Shown: positions 10,246 to 23,099, counted from the first letter of the stretch. The stretch is 64,000 bases of DNA from Epichloe hybrida (GCA_019022495.1 JAFEKR010000038.1:372001-436000); one strand, 5' to 3'. Notes: a model not told the origin generated them from the letters alone. A program made the numbers and translations.

Positions 10246-10796
10246 AGCCGGTGCTAACATTGCACCTTACAATTGATTATAAGGCCTGTCACAGGGCTCA
10301 CTTCGTCGGCCCCATGCATCAGCGCCTCACACTAACCATGTGATTTTGGCGGGCGGCCATGTACATGTATTAGTTACACGTAGCGCCTAGCGCTTACATA
10401 GCGCTTACAATACCGTAAATTAGAGTTAAATTAAAGCCATCTCTAATAGCTAGAAACACATAATATCTTATTATTATAGAGACTCTCTCTAACCACGTTT
10501 TCCCCATTAAAGATGCTGCCCTAGAGAGTCTCTCTATAAAAGGGAAGCTTATAACCTTTTATTTATATAGAGATTACCAGACTCAATTTATCTTCTTTCT
10601 TGCACCATGGAGCTAGGGGGGCTCTTTCCCACTGCATCACGTGAATCCTTTCTTTATTGCATCATGTGCGAGAAGACGTTGTAGAGACCCGTGCTGCCCC
10701 CATCCAAGACAGACCAAGTCAATCCGCGTTTCAACACGTTGAAAACTCATTCCATCATCAAACTCAGCTCACCTCGATCCTCCCACACCATACAAT

Positions 10797-11356
10797 ATGA
10801 CCCGGCGAGTAAGACCAGTACCATTCCCACTCATTCAGCCACAGATAACCCACACTCACACCCACCAGGTTTACTTCGTTGCCCACGGCGGCACCGTACA
10901 AGGTACGTTTTCCACAACATGAGAAGCCTCACCCACCCCCACTGACGTCAGTGAACAAGGCGTGGGATTCAGGTACGCAACATGACACCCACCCGTCGAC
11001 TTATCGACTTATCCTCGGCCACGAGAGCATCTATCCCATGTTGAGCCTCGCAAAATCAGATACTTCACGAGGGGCAAAGCCCAAGAGCACGGCATAACAG
11101 GGTGGTGCAGGAACACGCCTGATAACAAGGTACCTTTTTTTCCTTTCCCACTTCCATCGTCACGCCCAACTAAACTGCCCAATGCTCATGTTGTCGTGTC
11201 CCCAAGGTCGAGGGGGAGGCGCAGGGCGACGATGAGCCCCTCTCCAAGTTCCTGAGTGATGTGGACGAGGGGCCACGCCATGCCAATGTCGTGCAGTTCA
11301 CCAGGGAGGATCGCGAGGTGGTGCAAGGGGAGACTAGCTTTTCTATACGCCATTGA
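10797..11356 (+). CDS. Possible small multi-exon gene (uncertain)
   Basis: Weak candidate. A possible first exon starts at ATG 10797 and ends before GTACGT near 10901. Splicing to after CTGACGTCAG near 10951 keeps a frame open. A last segment 11207-11356, preceded by a T-rich stretch and CCCCAAG, encodes 49 residues rich in Asp and Glu before TGA. GTACCT near 11130 could be the donor for that last intron. I could not build one continuous model: the middle exon reaches TAA near 11097 unless an extra splice is used. No family recognised. It is reported because the final exon has a coding-like composition. Confidence 0.22.
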
Positions 11357-11545
11357 TGAATGAAAGAGGGTGATGCATGCAAAATTTCCCGTGGTTTCCA
11401 CGGTATCTGTGAATCGTTATTCAATGATATATATAAAATGGTTGGGGTTTCGCTGAATATCGTGTATCCTCGTCTCATGACCGCCGATGCAATGCAAAAT
11501 CTATACAAAGTAGGGATAGGGAGAGGAGGAGGGGTGGGCAAGTTC

Positions 11546-14473
11546 TCAGAACCCCCCCCTTCCTCGTCTCTTCATAACAGGTTTCTTGACCGCACCCTGG
11601 GTGACAAACTTCTTGCCATCCACGGGGGCCTTCTTCTTGACGGCCCTCTCCTCGTCGGCTTGCTTACGCTCTTCGTCTCTGCGCCTATCTTCTGCCATTT
11701 TGGTCTCGATTTCCATCTTGCGATTGAATTCCGTCTCCGTGATGCGCTTGTTCCGGATCGAGTAGCCCTTTTCTTTGATGGAGTAGAAGACGCCGCCTAG
11801 GTCGGCGAGCCAGTGGGGGTCGACGGCCGTGACGGTCGACACGTACACTTTGGCCGTGAGGATGAGCTCGTGGTAGACTACGTAGTCGGGCGGGTGGCCT
11901 GCGTAGAGGGCGCTCGTGGGATGGAGCTGGACGGCGAGATTGGTGCGGAGGTTGATGTACTCGCCCGATCCCTTGTACTTGGCCGCCTGGTGGTAGTAGC
12001 CCGAGCAGACGCACTTGCGGATAACGTCCCAGTCCATGCCGCAGCTGCTGACGGCCATGTTCTGCGACTTGATGATGTCGACGATTTGCTCGCGGACTTC
12101 CTTGGCGCGGCGGAGGGATTTGGAATGCAGGAAATGTTTGATGCACCAGCCGTCGGAGAAGCCGTGGGCCTTCCAGGCCTGATATACTTGGAGATAGGTC
12201 AGGTGGTCTGATTCGTGGACCCAGAACTTTTCCCGCTGGGCGTCTGCCTCATCTTGGCGCTCTTTGGGCCGGTAGAAGACGTTGGGGACGGAAAGCATGG
12301 AGACTATGGTGATCATCTCCTCGCTGCAGCCGTATTCCTCAGCCGCGATGAGCAGCTTGGCGAGCGACGGATCCATGGGGAACGCGCTCATCTTGCGTCC
12401 TAGTTCTGTCAGCTCACCCAGGTTGTCGAGCGCGCCGAGCGCCCACAGGTCGAACATGGACGTGGATATCGTATCCTGGGGCGGGGGGTCCATGAAGTCG
12501 AAGTCCAGGAGGTCTTTGACGCCGAGGGACTTCAACATCAACACTGTGTTGGACAGATTCGTCCGCTGCACCTCCGGGATGGTTTGCAGATAGAGCTCAT
12601 CCTTGAATGCCTTCTCGGTGTACAGTCGGAATGCTTTTCCGGGCCCGGTTCGGCCGGCCCGACCGGAACGCTGCGAGGCATTGGCTTGTGAAATGGGCGT
12701 GATCTGGAGCGTGTCCATGCCCATCTTGGGATTGTAAACCTTCATCTTGGAATAGCCAGCGTCGACAACGTACTTGATGCCGTCAACCGTGAGACTCGTC
12801 TCGGCAATGTTGGTAGCGACGATGCACTTGCGTACTCCCGGAGCGGCTCTGTCAAAGATCTTTGCTTGGAGGTCTGCTGGCATCTGACTGTAGATGGGTA
12901 AAATACTCAGTTTGGGGGCGTCGTTTAGAGCGTCGAGTCGTTTCTGTACCAATTCGCAAGTGATTTCGATGTCCTCCTGTCCGGTCATGAACACGAGAAT
13001 ATCGCCGGCATCCATGGAGACATGGATTGCCAGTACCTGCTGAACTGCCTGATCTACATAGTCTTCGACGGGAGACCGGTGAAACATGACGTCGACGGGG
13101 AAGGTTCTTCCTGGAATGGTGAACTCAGGGGCACCTCCGAAAAAGTCGGAGAAGCGCTTTGCGTTCATGGTCGCCGAAGTGACGATGAGTTTCAGATCGC
13201 GACGCCGCTGGAGAATCTTCTTGAACAGACCCAACAAGATATCCGTGTTCAGAGCCCGCTCGTGCGCCTCATCCATGATGATGCACGAGTAGCGATCCAA
13301 GTCCGGCTCATTGAGTGATTCTCTGAGAAGGATGCCCTCCGTTAGGTACTTGATCACGGTTTCTTTGCTGGTATGATCCTCGAAACGAATCGCATAGCCA
13401 CAGATGGTGCCTAGCTCCACGTCCATCTCCTCAGCAACACGTTTTGCTACACTCATTGCGGCAACACGACGAGGTTGCGTGCACCCAATCATACCGGTGC
13501 GCCCATAACCATCCTCGTATAGAAATTGGGTCAGTTGTGTGGTCTTTCCTGAACCGGTCTCGCCGATGACAATCGTGACTTGGTTCTCTCTGATGACGCT
13601 GAGGAGATCTTCGCGAACTGCAAACGCAGGGAGGTACTCTCGCTGTTCGCGGAGGGTTTTGGTCCTGCTAAAGTCGCTGGCGCCATGCGACTTATTCATG
13701 TGAGTGCTGAACTTGTTGCTCTTGGACTCGGAATTCCTTCCATTCTCATCGCCAGGCCCAGGCAGAGCGCTGTCTTCGTCGTTGTCTTTGGCGCCCATGA
13801 TGTTGCCCAGTGCCGTCCCTGCCAGGCTGGTCGCTTGCTGGGCTTGCTTCCGGCGTTCACTTTGTTGCCTGGCCTCCCTGACGGCCTTGCTTCCTTTCCT
13901 GCTGAATACGGCCATGTCGCTTTGATAGTCTCGGACGGCAGGAACTGGTTCAAGCTGCTTGGTAAAGATGGTTCTCCCGTCGAGGAAGGGTGGTCGAAGA
14001 TCGTGGACCAGTAAGTGTACTCGAGTCGCCTCTTCGTCGTCGAAATCCGAGGCCATGTCGCGTCGTTGGGCAACACCGGAAACCAGCATTCTGTTGGTCT
14101 CCCACGCGTCATTCTCTTTGCGTCGTTGTTCTTGTCTGGCGTCGTATCGACTGGCCATCTTGTCTGCCTTGGAGGACTCTTGTTGCTGAGCCTCCCACGC
14201 GGATACCTCGTAGGAAGCAAAAGGGTTATGGGTGTCGTCTCCAAATGCGTGCCCTCCCATCTCGTCGCCCCCGTACCAGTCTCGGTCCAGAGCTAGCATG
14301 TCTTCTTCGGCTGGTTGTTGATGGTCCTCTTCTCTTGCAGGCGTTGCAGCATAGCTCGACTGAGCTCGTGGTGTTGATCCGCGGGATCCATTCTGGAATC
14401 TGCTGGGTGGTCGCGACGAGTCCAATCTCCTTCTCTTGGGGTTATACCCGCCGTAGTCTCTGTCGCCGGCCAT
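11546..14473 (-). CDS. prp16: DEAH-box splicing helicase Prp16
   Basis: Intact single-exon protein of 975 residues. Prp16/DHX38 is the DEAH ATPase that remodels the spliceosome after the first step of splicing, in the nucleus. Helicase motifs are in order: motif I GETGSGKT (about 304-311), motif II DEAH (about 401-404), motif III SAT (about 431) and motif [14 protein letters not shown] (about 597-608), followed by the winged-helix/HA2 and OB-fold regions. The N-terminal part carries Prp16-specific sequence such as LDRDWY and [11 protein letters not shown], which separates it from Prp2, Prp22 and Prp43. Start chosen at ATG 14473 (MAGDRDYGG). The frame is open 58 codons further upstream, but that stretch looks like leader. 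Divergent from pwp1, with 349 bp between the start codons. Confidence 0.95.
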   Translation of the reverse strand: MAGDRDYGGYNPKRRRLDSSRPPSRFQNGSRGSTPRAQSSYAATPAREEDHQQPAEEDMLALDRDWYGGDEMGGHAFGDDTHNPFASYEVSAWEAQQQESSKADKMASRYDARQEQRRKENDAWETNRMLVSGVAQRRDMASDFDDEEATRVHLLVHDLRPPFLDGRTIFTKQLEPVPAVRDYQSDMAVFSRKGSKAVREARQQSERRKQAQQATSLAGTALGNIMGAKDNDEDSALPGPGDENGRNSESKSNKFSTHMNKSHGASDFSRTKTLREQREYLPAFAVREDLLSVIRENQVTIVIGETGSGKTTQLTQFLYEDGYGRTGMIGCTQPRRVAAMSVAKRVAEEMDVELGTICGYAIRFEDHTSKETVIKYLTEGILLRESLNEPDLDRYSCIIMDEAHERALNTDILLGLFKKILQRRRDLKLIVTSATMNAKRFSDFFGGAPEFTIPGRTFPVDVMFHRSPVEDYVDQAVQQVLAIHVSMDAGDILVFMTGQEDIEITCELVQKRLDALNDAPKLSILPIYSQMPADLQAKIFDRAAPGVRKCIVATNIAETSLTVDGIKYVVDAGYSKMKVYNPKMGMDTLQITPISQANASQRSGRAGRTGPGKAFRLYTEKAFKDELYLQTIPEVQRTNLSNTVLMLKSLGVKDLLDFDFMDPPPQDTISTSMFDLWALGALDNLGELTELGRKMSAFPMDPSLAKLLIAAEEYGCSEEMITIVSMLSVPNVFYRPKERQDEADAQREKFWVHESDHLTYLQVYQAWKAHGFSDGWCIKHFLHSKSLRRAKEVREQIVDIIKSQNMAVSSCGMDWDVIRKCVCSGYYHQAAKYKGSGEYINLRTNLAVQLHPTSALYAGHPPDYVVYHELILTAKVYVSTVTAVDPHWLADLGGVFYSIKEKGYSIRNKRITETEFNRKMEIETKMAEDRRRDEERKQADEERAVKKKAPVDGKKFVTQGAVKKPVMKRRGRGGF

Positions 14474-14822
14474 ATTGAATACCTCGACAGCCTGTGCAGC
14501 TGCTTTGAGGGGAGGAATGCGCTCAGCGCGTCTTGTCGCGAACAGGAAGCTGAGCTGGGGTGACAATCTCCTAAGCCCTAAGCAGGGCGTGTAGATGATT
14601 TTGAGCGGGCAAGGATGTCTCAGACGGGTCTCTCTATCAAAGCGCACATTGACAAGCTTTCTTATCGATAGACCCCACTACCAAAAAATTTAGGCCTGCT
14701 TCAATCAGTCGGCCTATTTGTCTCTCTTGGGCCCGGATACATATTTATTTTACATCGCACGATTGCACGGTGGGAAACAGGACCAAAAAAAAGAAGAAGA
14801 GAAAAAAAGCCTCCTGATCATC
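14474..14822. promoter_or_regulatory. Shared divergent promoter of prp16 and pwp1
   Basis: 349 bp separate two divergent start codons, so the region must carry both promoters. The pwp1 side ends in a purine-rich leader (AAAAAAAAGAAGAAG). No specific factor site is claimed. Confidence 0.6.
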
Positions 14823-16519
14823 ATGTCTTCTATGATCACGGCCGCGCAATGGGTCCCAAGAGGCTTCGCAGCTCCTTTCCCCAAGAAATACACGCTTGAT
14901 GAGAGCGAATTCGAGCGGATAGCTGAGCTCGCGAAACTTCAATTGGACGATGCCGAAGAAGACCTGAAAGAGGCGCAAGAAGACGGAGAAGAGAGAATTG
15001 CCAAATCAACAAAGGAAAAAAGCATGGAGGTCGAGGGCGAAAAGGAGACCACAGAACTCAAGTTCGTTGATCCATCGCATGTATTGAAAAATGGCCAGTA
15101 TACTATACTAACCCTCCTTCCCGCAGGTATGACGACGATGATTTAAAAGAATATGACCTCGAGCACTACGATGACGACGAAGACGAAGACGTCCCCGCAG
15201 CTGAGACAGGAATGGGGTTGTTTGGCAACCTCAAGTCACTGGCGTACCACGAGTCCAATAAGGACGACCCATACGTCACCCTAAAAGATGAGGACGACGA
15301 CGACGACGACGAGCAAGCAGACCTGCAGATCCTCGCCACCGACAACCTGATCCTATCTGCCAAGGTAGAAGATGAACTGGCTCATCTCGAGGTTTACGTC
15401 TTTGAAGACGAAGGCGACAACCTCTACGTACACCACGATATCATGCTGCCCGCCATTCCCCTGGCTCTCGAGTGGCTTGACATGCCGGTCAGCAACTCTG
15501 GTGCCGATAAAGATGCCAAAGGTAACTTTGTGGCAGTGGGAACTATGGACCCTGACATTGAAATTTGGGATCTCGATACCATGGACTGCATGTACCCAAA
15601 CGCTATTCTAGGTCAAGGTGGCAATGCCGAAGCCGGAGAGGAGAAGAAGAAGAAGAAGAAGAAGAGCAAGAAAGGGAAGAAGGCCAAGGCCAACGACGCC
15701 TACCACGTTGATGCCGTCCTCTCACTAGCCGCAAACAGACAGCATCGCAATCTCCTGGCCTCGGCCTCGGCCGACAAGACGGTCAAGCTCTGGGACCTGA
15801 ACACAGCGCAATGCGCCAAGTCATACTCGTATCACACGGACAAGGTCTGCTCGTTAGCGTGGCACAATACGGAGGCCACCGTGCTGTTGAGCGGGAGCTA
15901 CGACCGCACCGTGGTCGCGGCCGATATGAGAGCTCCCGACGCGAAGGCGCCTCGATGGGGAGTTGAAAGCGACGTCGAAAACGTCCACTGGGATCCTCAT
16001 GACTCGAACTACTTCTTTGTTTCCACCGAGAACGGCTGCGTTCACTACCACGATGTCCGAAACGCACCCTCTACGCCCACAGCGACCAAGTCCGTCTGGA
16101 CACTGCAAGCGCACGACGAGTCCGTCTCTTCCTTCGACGTCAACAGAATCATCCCCGGCTTCATGGCTACCGGGTCAACCGACAGGAACGTCAAGCTATG
16201 GAACATCCAGCCAACGGGACCTTCCATGGTCGTGTCACGCAACCTAGATGTCGGCAAGGTCTTCGCCACCACCTTTGCACCAGATGCGGAAGTTGGCTTC
16301 CGCTTGGCTGTAGCGGGTAGCAACGGAAACATGCAAGTCTGGGATACCAGCACCAACGCCGCTGTTCGCCAAGTTTTTGCGCAAAAGGTGCCCAATCTGA
16401 AGACTGGTGTTGTCGAGGATCGTCTAATTGGGGTTGAGGACGATGAAAGCAGCTCTTCGGAGGAGGAAGGCGACGGTGAGGGGCAAGACCAAGACGGCGA
16501 GTCAATGGACGAGGACTAA
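14823..16519 (+). CDS. pwp1: Periodic tryptophan protein 1 (WD40, ribosome biogenesis)
   Basis: About 543 residues. Pwp1 is a WD40 protein needed for 60S ribosomal subunit maturation in the nucleolus. The N-terminus WVPRGFAAPFP and the block LKEYDLEHYDDD are characteristic. WD-type units follow (IWDLDTMD, KLWDLNTAQ, KLWNIQP, QVWDTST), with a Lys-rich insert near 15643-15690 and an acidic tail. Exons are 14823-15061 and 15127-16519. The 65-nt intron has a weak donor (GTTCGT) but a strong TACTAAC branch site and CCGCAG acceptor. It was chosen because it joins ELK directly to YDDDDL in frame. The alternative donor GTATAC at 15098 would give a 29-nt intron, too short. A second in-frame ATG at 14832 could be the true start. 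Confidence 0.9.
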
Positions 16520-18500
16520 AGACTATATAAGCGGAACTATCAATGACGAATAGGACGAAGAGAAAAAGGCAATGTCAAAATGCTCAAGTAAGACAATTGT
16601 CTTTTTTTTTAAGAAAAAAAGAAAGAAAAAAAACACACACAATGCGCTGCATGAATCATGTCATGATGTTTCTCTTTCGATAGAAAAAACAGCGGAAAAG
16701 TTGACGAGTGCGATACTACCAGTCAAGTCACTGGCACCAATCTACATCATGTATCGGAAACGATACCTAATCCTACCAATTGTACGTTCGTCCAAGCGGC
16801 CATCACATCAAAAACCGTCTTTCCCCCTTTCCCCAGCAAGTCCTTGGCCATCAGCTATTATAACCCATCCACTTGCCGACCACAATTGCAGGTAGTCTCG
16901 CAACCTCATGTGTACGATAAAAAAAAACTCCTTCTCAGGAGTCGATGACATGAATAACGTCGCAGCGGTGAAAAGGCCTCATCCTATCAGTGGGTGGTGC
17001 AAAACTCAAAGAATACATAGATATATCCCTCTTTGCCGTGGGTCACTCACGTCGGATTCCCAAAACAGCAGAGCAGCATCCACAGGACCTTTTCTGAGCT
17101 CTTCCCGTTCGCATCACGCTCAATGAGCAAGGGAACCTTGTGAGTTTTGGGAAAATGGGAGCTTCATGGAGGAAGGGGGAAGCAACCAAGCATCAACCTG
17201 ACACGACATGAAACGTGGCAACCGGGGGCCCTGGACATGACAGGGGGCTAAAGAAGGTTGGTGCTAACGGACAAAACGTCTGACGGACATTATGATAGAG
17301 TGAAAGTAAGGAGCTATTACATAACATGCTGATAATAACTGCCGATGGAAAACGAAGATATACACATGAAACAATAAGAGAAGGAAGAGAAGAGGAGAAC
17401 AAGTCGGGTCGACACCAGTCTGTTTGCATCTGTGATATCTCATTGGGCGTGACTTCCTCCCTTTTACAGCCACTGTCTCCAATGAAAGCATACGGATTAA
17501 ATGCTCCCAAATATTAGCCCCCGTAAGAGGTTACCAACCTATCGATGGGGATTCATTGGTGGAAAGTGGGATTGGATGATATGTAGTAACGGATTACTCC
17601 GCAGGGGTCCAAGACAAGGCGTTACCAGACCAGTCAGGTTGGCCCTTATTAACCCCACGTTTAAATGCAACATGGAGCCCCCTCGCAAAAGTTGAGTGCG
17701 TGGCTTTGCTTCATGGTTAGATGTAACAGACCCGATTACCGCCTGGAAATAAGAAATGAAGAATAGAGATTGAAAACAGGAATGGCCAAGATGAAAAGGG
17801 GCGTATCGCGGATTGAAGTGCAAATGCCGGTCAGAGGGCATGAACGTAATTACCAGCTGCCAGTCAGACAGTCAAAAGTCGGTCAAAAGTGCAGGTGCAG
17901 TGCAAGTGAAAAAGCGAAAGAGGAGGACGCAGGGGTCAGGACGCGCGGATTGGACGACAAGCCTCGACCCAACGCAGGCACCACGGCCGGCGCCACGAGC
18001 AAAAAACTGAAACTGTGCGATCGGCATTCTCAGCCAATGAATGGGAGGAGCGACAAACGACCAGGACCGGGCAAAGAGCTTGCATGCACCCGTCGACTTG
18101 CGGATGGCCATCGACGCTGGCTAAGTAAGCTTGAAGGCCCGCGCTCAATCGAGTTGACAAGACGGGCAGGGCTGGCCCATCTTTTGATACAATGCCTGGT
18201 CGTGGGAGAGAGCTGAACATCGCGGCAACGAGTTTTATGGGTTCGCGATGGGTGAACATGGCGGGGAAAGCTGCCGCCCGGCCATGCTTGATTCAGGCGA
18301 ATCGAATAAGATGACGATGGGTAAAAGTGATGGGTAAGTGATGGGTAGTGATGGGTAGGACACCCGACTGAGGTGAGCACAAGGTATTACACACACGGCA
18401 CTGGGCTGGCTCAAACAATTCTTCTGCTGCGCCATGCTTTGTAGAAAAATCAGTGTCAACGACGGCATTTGCCTGCCAGTCAGAACTAGTACATACGTTC

Positions 18501-18530
18501 GTGATGAGCCGTGATGAGCCGTGATGAGCC
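18501..18530. repeat. 10-bp tandem repeat, three copies
   Basis: The unit GTGATGAGCC is repeated three times without mismatch and is followed by a partial copy. Confidence 0.95.
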
Positions 18531-19490
18531 GTGCTCTCTCAGACTCTGCTGGACCAAAACCAAGACGCCACGCGGCGGGTGGATCGAGCTTGCCAGCGTG
18601 GTACTCCCTGATGCCTGAAGCAACATCAAAAGAGACTGACTGTGCGGCAGACAAATATTATGGCGCAGGGACGGAGCACATGAGTCGCACTTGTATGTAA
18701 TTCGTACGGAGTACAAAGTTAATACATACGGCGTAGTGCAGCTCAACAGCACATCGAGCATGTGCATGTGGCCAGGGTGCCCGGGCAACCAGGATCATGG
18801 AGTGCCAGGACTGCATCCTTCAGCCGGCGTTGTGGGTTCGACTCGAATTTTCTGCACAACCGTCCAATCCTTATCATCAAATAATAGTCGCAGTTCCAGC
18901 AGCGAGTCCTCTCCCTCATCCTGACTGCCGCAAGACAGCAGTGGGCAGTGATAACCGGACAAAGGAGGCCGAAAAACAAAAACAAAAAGATTCAGAGGCA
19001 AACATTCGCTCTTATCTCTCATGACTGCTCACAATCACGTCAACGAACGATAACACTTCGTCCTCAAATATTACTTACTTGGCGATGGTGGACGGACAGG
19101 CCGTGCCCCTGGCTAGCTGGTCGTAGGCAGATGCCTATTGGCCGATGGGTGGCACCCGCTCCGCCTCGGCATCCACAATTCTGTTTTCGGGCGCCTGGCT
19201 GCAGGCGGCTGCACTGCCGCTGCAGGAGGACGTCGGTGGGGCCAGCATCTGAAGTCTCGCTAGCCTGTGGTCCGTCCTGTGGAGACTAGAGTTGAAGACG
19301 GGCGCAGCCAGCAACAACAACAACAACACCACCGGTCCACCACCACGGCTGTGGCCTAAAATCGAAGAGGGATTTCAACCGGGAAACGAGCCGAATGGAA
19401 TGGGAAGGACTGGCTGACTGACTGGCTGGCTGCAAGGGTGGGGTGAGGTGGGGATTCCATGGATCTACTCCGTCGAAAGTCCTTGGACCT

Positions 19491-19527
19491 GGTGTGTCCT
19501 GGTGTGTCCTGGTGTGTCCTGGTGTGG
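19491..19527. repeat. 10-bp tandem repeat, about 3.6 copies
   Basis: The unit GGTGTGTCCT is repeated three times and followed by GGTGTGG. Confidence 0.95.
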
Positions 19528-20775
19528 TGAGGGGTGAGCAATATTTCAAAAAAGTTTGTTTGCCTCCCCCGTGGTGTAATATGTATACATTGTACGCCCC
19601 GGGTTCCCAATGTCTTGCTCGATTCTTCCGCCACATCGCCATCTCTGTCGACCGGCTCGTTTCTTTCAACTCTATTCGATTCTTCGTTTGTGCGTCAGGT
19701 CACGTCCCATCTCTCTCTCTTTGTGACGGACGTGGTCGATTCCGCAATCATTATTTCGTTCCTTTCACTGAAACCCACGTTGATTCCTGGGTACTTTTCC
19801 CATTCATTCACCTCGCTAGCTCTCACTCTCTTGTTAGACTGCGAAGACACGCTTGATACGCTTGATACAGCAACACAAATTCCGGAAAAAAAAAAAACCC
19901 CAAAACCCGCAATTTTGGACGCACGTTGGACCCGTTCCTTTTGAAACTTGGCAAACAACGGAATATCGATTACTTATTCCTCGTCGCATTGTCTTGTCGC
20001 ATCATCGCCTGTCTCTCCGCAACTAAGTCGAGCCCACTTTCACTTCATCACTTTATTCTCACTTTGGACGTCATCTCCCCCCCCCCTCCCCTCGGGAACG
20101 CCCACCCAACTGTACACGTCACCGGGACTGGATTTTCAGTGCGTGCCACACAGCTCACTCAGCTACTCATTCAGTGCAGGAGACGGAATCGCTCTTTAAT
20201 GCCATTCACAGTGCTCCTCCTGCCTGCCAATCGGCATCAACTCATCGAATACTTTTTCGTTTCTTCTCCGTCTTGACAGAGTCATCTTTATAAGTAAACT
20301 AGGACTCGCCTTACTATAGGCTCTCACCTCACAGGACGCAGCATCACACTGCTGTTCAGTACCTCACACGACTTCTTGATTGATGGTCTTTATTTTCTTT
20401 GCATTGTACCATTCATTTTACTCAGAGATCATACGCACTCGGCCATCGACTTCCTGCTCTGCTCCTGCCCCTGCTGCGCGCGTAGTAGCCACCTTCCCAA
20501 TTGAGCCACTCGTCGCATCCGGAATCCTCTCGGAATTTCCAGTCAAACACCACGACGGCGCCACGACGGCACCCGCACTCACCAGACCATCTGAGCTTCT
20601 GAGCTTCTGAGCATCACCTGCTGCACTCAGTCACCGCTCCCGCCTCCAACGAAACCGGTTCTTTGCAGACACCAGCCGAGTCACCAGGTCATTTTGCCTA
20701 TCCTTTTCTCTTCGGGAGCATTTTGCACACAAGACCAAGAGTCCCCGACCTTCTTTTGCCAAGTCAACACCCAAG

Positions 20776-21624
20776 ATGTCGTTGTCTCGCGCTTTTACGA
20801 CTCGCCGGCTGCGTGGAGGCAGCGAATTCACTGATGGCGCCAAGACGCCCCAGCGCAGCAACACGACCAAGGGATCACAAGACATTCGCAACAGGATCTC
20901 AGCGCCCTTGCAGCTCCTTCATACGACCAACATGCTTTCATACAATGCGCCTGATATCCCTCGTTCGATGTGCGCCAGCTCGACAAACAGCAAGTCATCA
21001 TCCGATGCTGACTCCCAGTCGACTGCGGACTCGACGCCTCCCAGCAGCCCCGACGTAGCTTCGACAGCAGAGCCAAACCATTTATCCTGCTACTTCAAAG
21101 CCGCCGGATCGCCGCCGTCCACGACGACGTCGCCCAGCGACACGGAAGCCCCAGCCATTCCCCAACGCTCGCCCTCGCGCACCAAGAAGAACTCGTACGA
21201 TGCCATGGCGCGCCAGCGATCTGTTTCACGCATGTCACGGGACTCGGATCAGTCAAGCTCTACCCGTGGCGGTCCGACCTTCTCTCGCGCCCCTTCAACA
21301 TCAACGAGAGCTTCGTCAGCGTCGACTGTTCTTTCTCAGAAGATGCTCCCACTTCTGCCACCTGCGTCGTCCACCGCTTTAACACAGCTCCAAGCCAACA
21401 AGGAGACGCATCCATTTGGACAAGAGTTGGCTCAAGTGACGGAGCTTGCCGAAGAGTACAAAACCAACAACCGACTAGACGTTATCGATGAAGAACAGCA
21501 GTATCTCGCCAACCACGGCCTTTACAAGTTTTGCCCGGATGACTACCTGAGTGCTATTCAGGGTCTTTCTGCCATGTTCTTTCCCGAACGAACTCATGCT
21601 GCACATGCTCCTCTCTGGATTTAA
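20776..21624 (+). CDS. Conserved fungal protein of unknown function (282 aa)
   Basis: Single exon. The N-terminus (MSLSRAFTTRR) and the segment ISAPLQLLHTTNMLSYNAPD look like a protein widespread in Sordariomycetes with no known role; this is recalled similarity. The middle is a long Ser/Thr/Pro-rich, probably disordered region with many basic-Ser motifs that could be phosphorylated (about residues 70-195). The C-terminal 85 residues are more ordered: helices around ELAQVTELAEEYKTN and a conserved-looking block LANHGLYKFCPDDYLSAI. No signal peptide, membrane segment or enzyme motif. The upstream region is pyrimidine-rich with several short upstream ATGs, so translation may be regulated. Confidence 0.8.
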   Translation: MSLSRAFTTRRLRGGSEFTDGAKTPQRSNTTKGSQDIRNRISAPLQLLHTTNMLSYNAPDIPRSMCASSTNSKSSSDADSQSTADSTPPSSPDVASTAEPNHLSCYFKAAGSPPSTTTSPSDTEAPAIPQRSPSRTKKNSYDAMARQRSVSRMSRDSDQSSSTRGGPTFSRAPSTSTRASSASTVLSQKMLPLLPPASSTALTQLQANKETHPFGQELAQVTELAEEYKTNNRLDVIDEEQQYLANHGLYKFCPDDYLSAIQGLSAMFFPERTHAAHAPLWI

Positions 21625-23063
21625 GAGGCGGCCAGGTAATTTGATGCCAATCTTTGTGGGCATCAGGCAAGATGTTGTCACTCATTTTCGCTGTACATAT
21701 TTCAAGACAATTTTTTTTTTCAAGTACAGTACATGAACGAACTGGCTGGCTGGTGCCCTTCGCTCTACACGCACAATTGTTTTCACCGTTTTATTTCTTC
21801 TGTCAAAGCGGGGAGATAGGAAATGCCAGGTGGTCTGGACGGATTTGGGACTCGATACCGGTTCCAAGAGCGACTGGCGTCAAAAGGACGCGAGAGCTTT
21901 TTCGCTCCTTGTTTTTCTTTCCTCGAGAGAAAATACTTGCTTTGGTAGAAGGCGTTTATACTCAACAAGAGACTGGGACATGGCTGATGATTTGTATGCT
22001 TTTGATGATGTGGATATATAGTGAGCCGTGCGCTGCAAATAGCGGTACACAACGCTGTCCAAGAGCGCTTCGCACGGCCCTCATGTCGTTCAAGACACAG
22101 AAGACGAATGGAATCTTTCTTTCTTTACTTGTTTACAATGTGGCGCACCTTTGGTGGAATACAGTTCAGAGTGTGAACAGAGTGTGAAATAGATGGGACC
22201 TTGGCCAAACCAGTGAGAGAGTGAGGCAGGGCTCGGCCAGAGATGCATGCGCATTGTTGACATTCGTGCGCCCCATCCCATCCCATCCCATCCAGCTGCG
22301 ACGCATTAAAGAACTCCCTCTATCAAAAGTGCCGCCGTGTGTGCCCGTGCACGCCATGCGCACTCGGATTTGATTTCGGGGGTTAGCAAGGACTAGGTCG
22401 CGATTAAAGTTTGCTGCAACGCTTTCTTTGTTCGCGCACGACATGGGCGGGACCGCGGGGGGGGGGGTGGTGTTTCTTTTTCAATAAACCCAATTGGCAA
22501 AGGTAACGTTAGTTGAAACCCCGCAATTAACTCTCAGAAAGTACCCCAGCCAGTTCATGGCTGTGCCCTGACGAAGAAACAGGCAACGTCGGTTATGTTT
22601 CATTGTTGAGGAGCACTACGGACTAATGGGCGCAACATTGGTATTGCTCATCGCGTGCATGTGAATGTGCTGGATATTATTACAATGGTGGGTGAGTGAG
22701 TGAGTGTGCCCGCTTATACACAATTTCGGGAGCTCCTTTGCGACCTCGGGTCTCATCTGAGACTGTTCCCCCGAAAACGGTTCAGTGCCACTTTCCTGCC
22801 TCTCCTCCCAAGACCGTAGTGTCCTTTTCGATGGAGGACACGAAGCGGGATACGTAGAATACATGTCTGGCTCCTTGCCGTCGAGAATGAATGCCATTAG
22901 TGTGTAAGGCTTCTGCGAAGGGGGTTTTGAATAGGAAGGCCCTGACCCAATGAAGAATACATTTTCGCAACTCCAAATGCGCCGTTGAGAAAAACGTCCG
23001 TTGACATAAAAAAAAAAAAAAAGGACCAAAATGAATCCATGTTGTTGTACAAATGTCCCGGAT

Positions 23064-23099
<36 letters not shown>

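Larger units (their letters stand above)
7006..10796. other. Accessory block of repeats and decayed elements
   Basis: No intact gene. From left to right it holds low-complexity sequence repeating CTTCGACC/TTCGATCC motifs (about 7310-7640), a large nested inverted repeat (7753-8527), a decayed zinc-finger/Gln-rich ORF, a fold-back element (9325-9765), a TG...CA unit (9771-9943), an AT microsatellite (about 10058-10095) and a half MITE (10188-10245). Much of it is AT-rich with interrupted frames, consistent with old transposon sequence altered by RIP. Confidence 0.7.
16520..20775. other. Long non-coding interval
   Basis: 4.26 kb in which I find no supportable gene on either strand; the many ORFs have atypical composition and no domain. 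It contains two short tandem repeats (18501-18530, 19491-19527). From about 19590 to 20775 it is strongly pyrimidine-rich and likely holds the promoter and a long leader of the 282-aa gene. A non-coding RNA or a 5' UTR intron could be hidden here. Confidence 0.6.

Noticed and set aside
10472..10539. Possible inverted repeat with AGAGACTCTCT-like arms
   Set aside because: The arms do not pair exactly once aligned; too short and imperfect to call.
14474..14647. 58-codon N-terminal extension of prp16
   Set aside because: Not Prp16-like in composition, and it lies in the divergent promoter. ATG 14473 begins the conserved [13 protein letters not shown] start.
15098..15126. 29-nt intron alternative in pwp1
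   Set aside because: It keeps the frame but is shorter than known fungal introns. The 65-nt option uses the same acceptor and gives a better protein.
18797..18860. GGGTTCGACTC segment resembling a tRNA T-loop
   Set aside because: No acceptor, D-arm or anticodon arm could be folded around it. No tRNA or rRNA gene was found in the window.
21654..22187. 177-codon plus-strand ORF
   Set aside because: No domain, odd Phe/Trp-rich composition, downstream of a finished gene; treated as chance.
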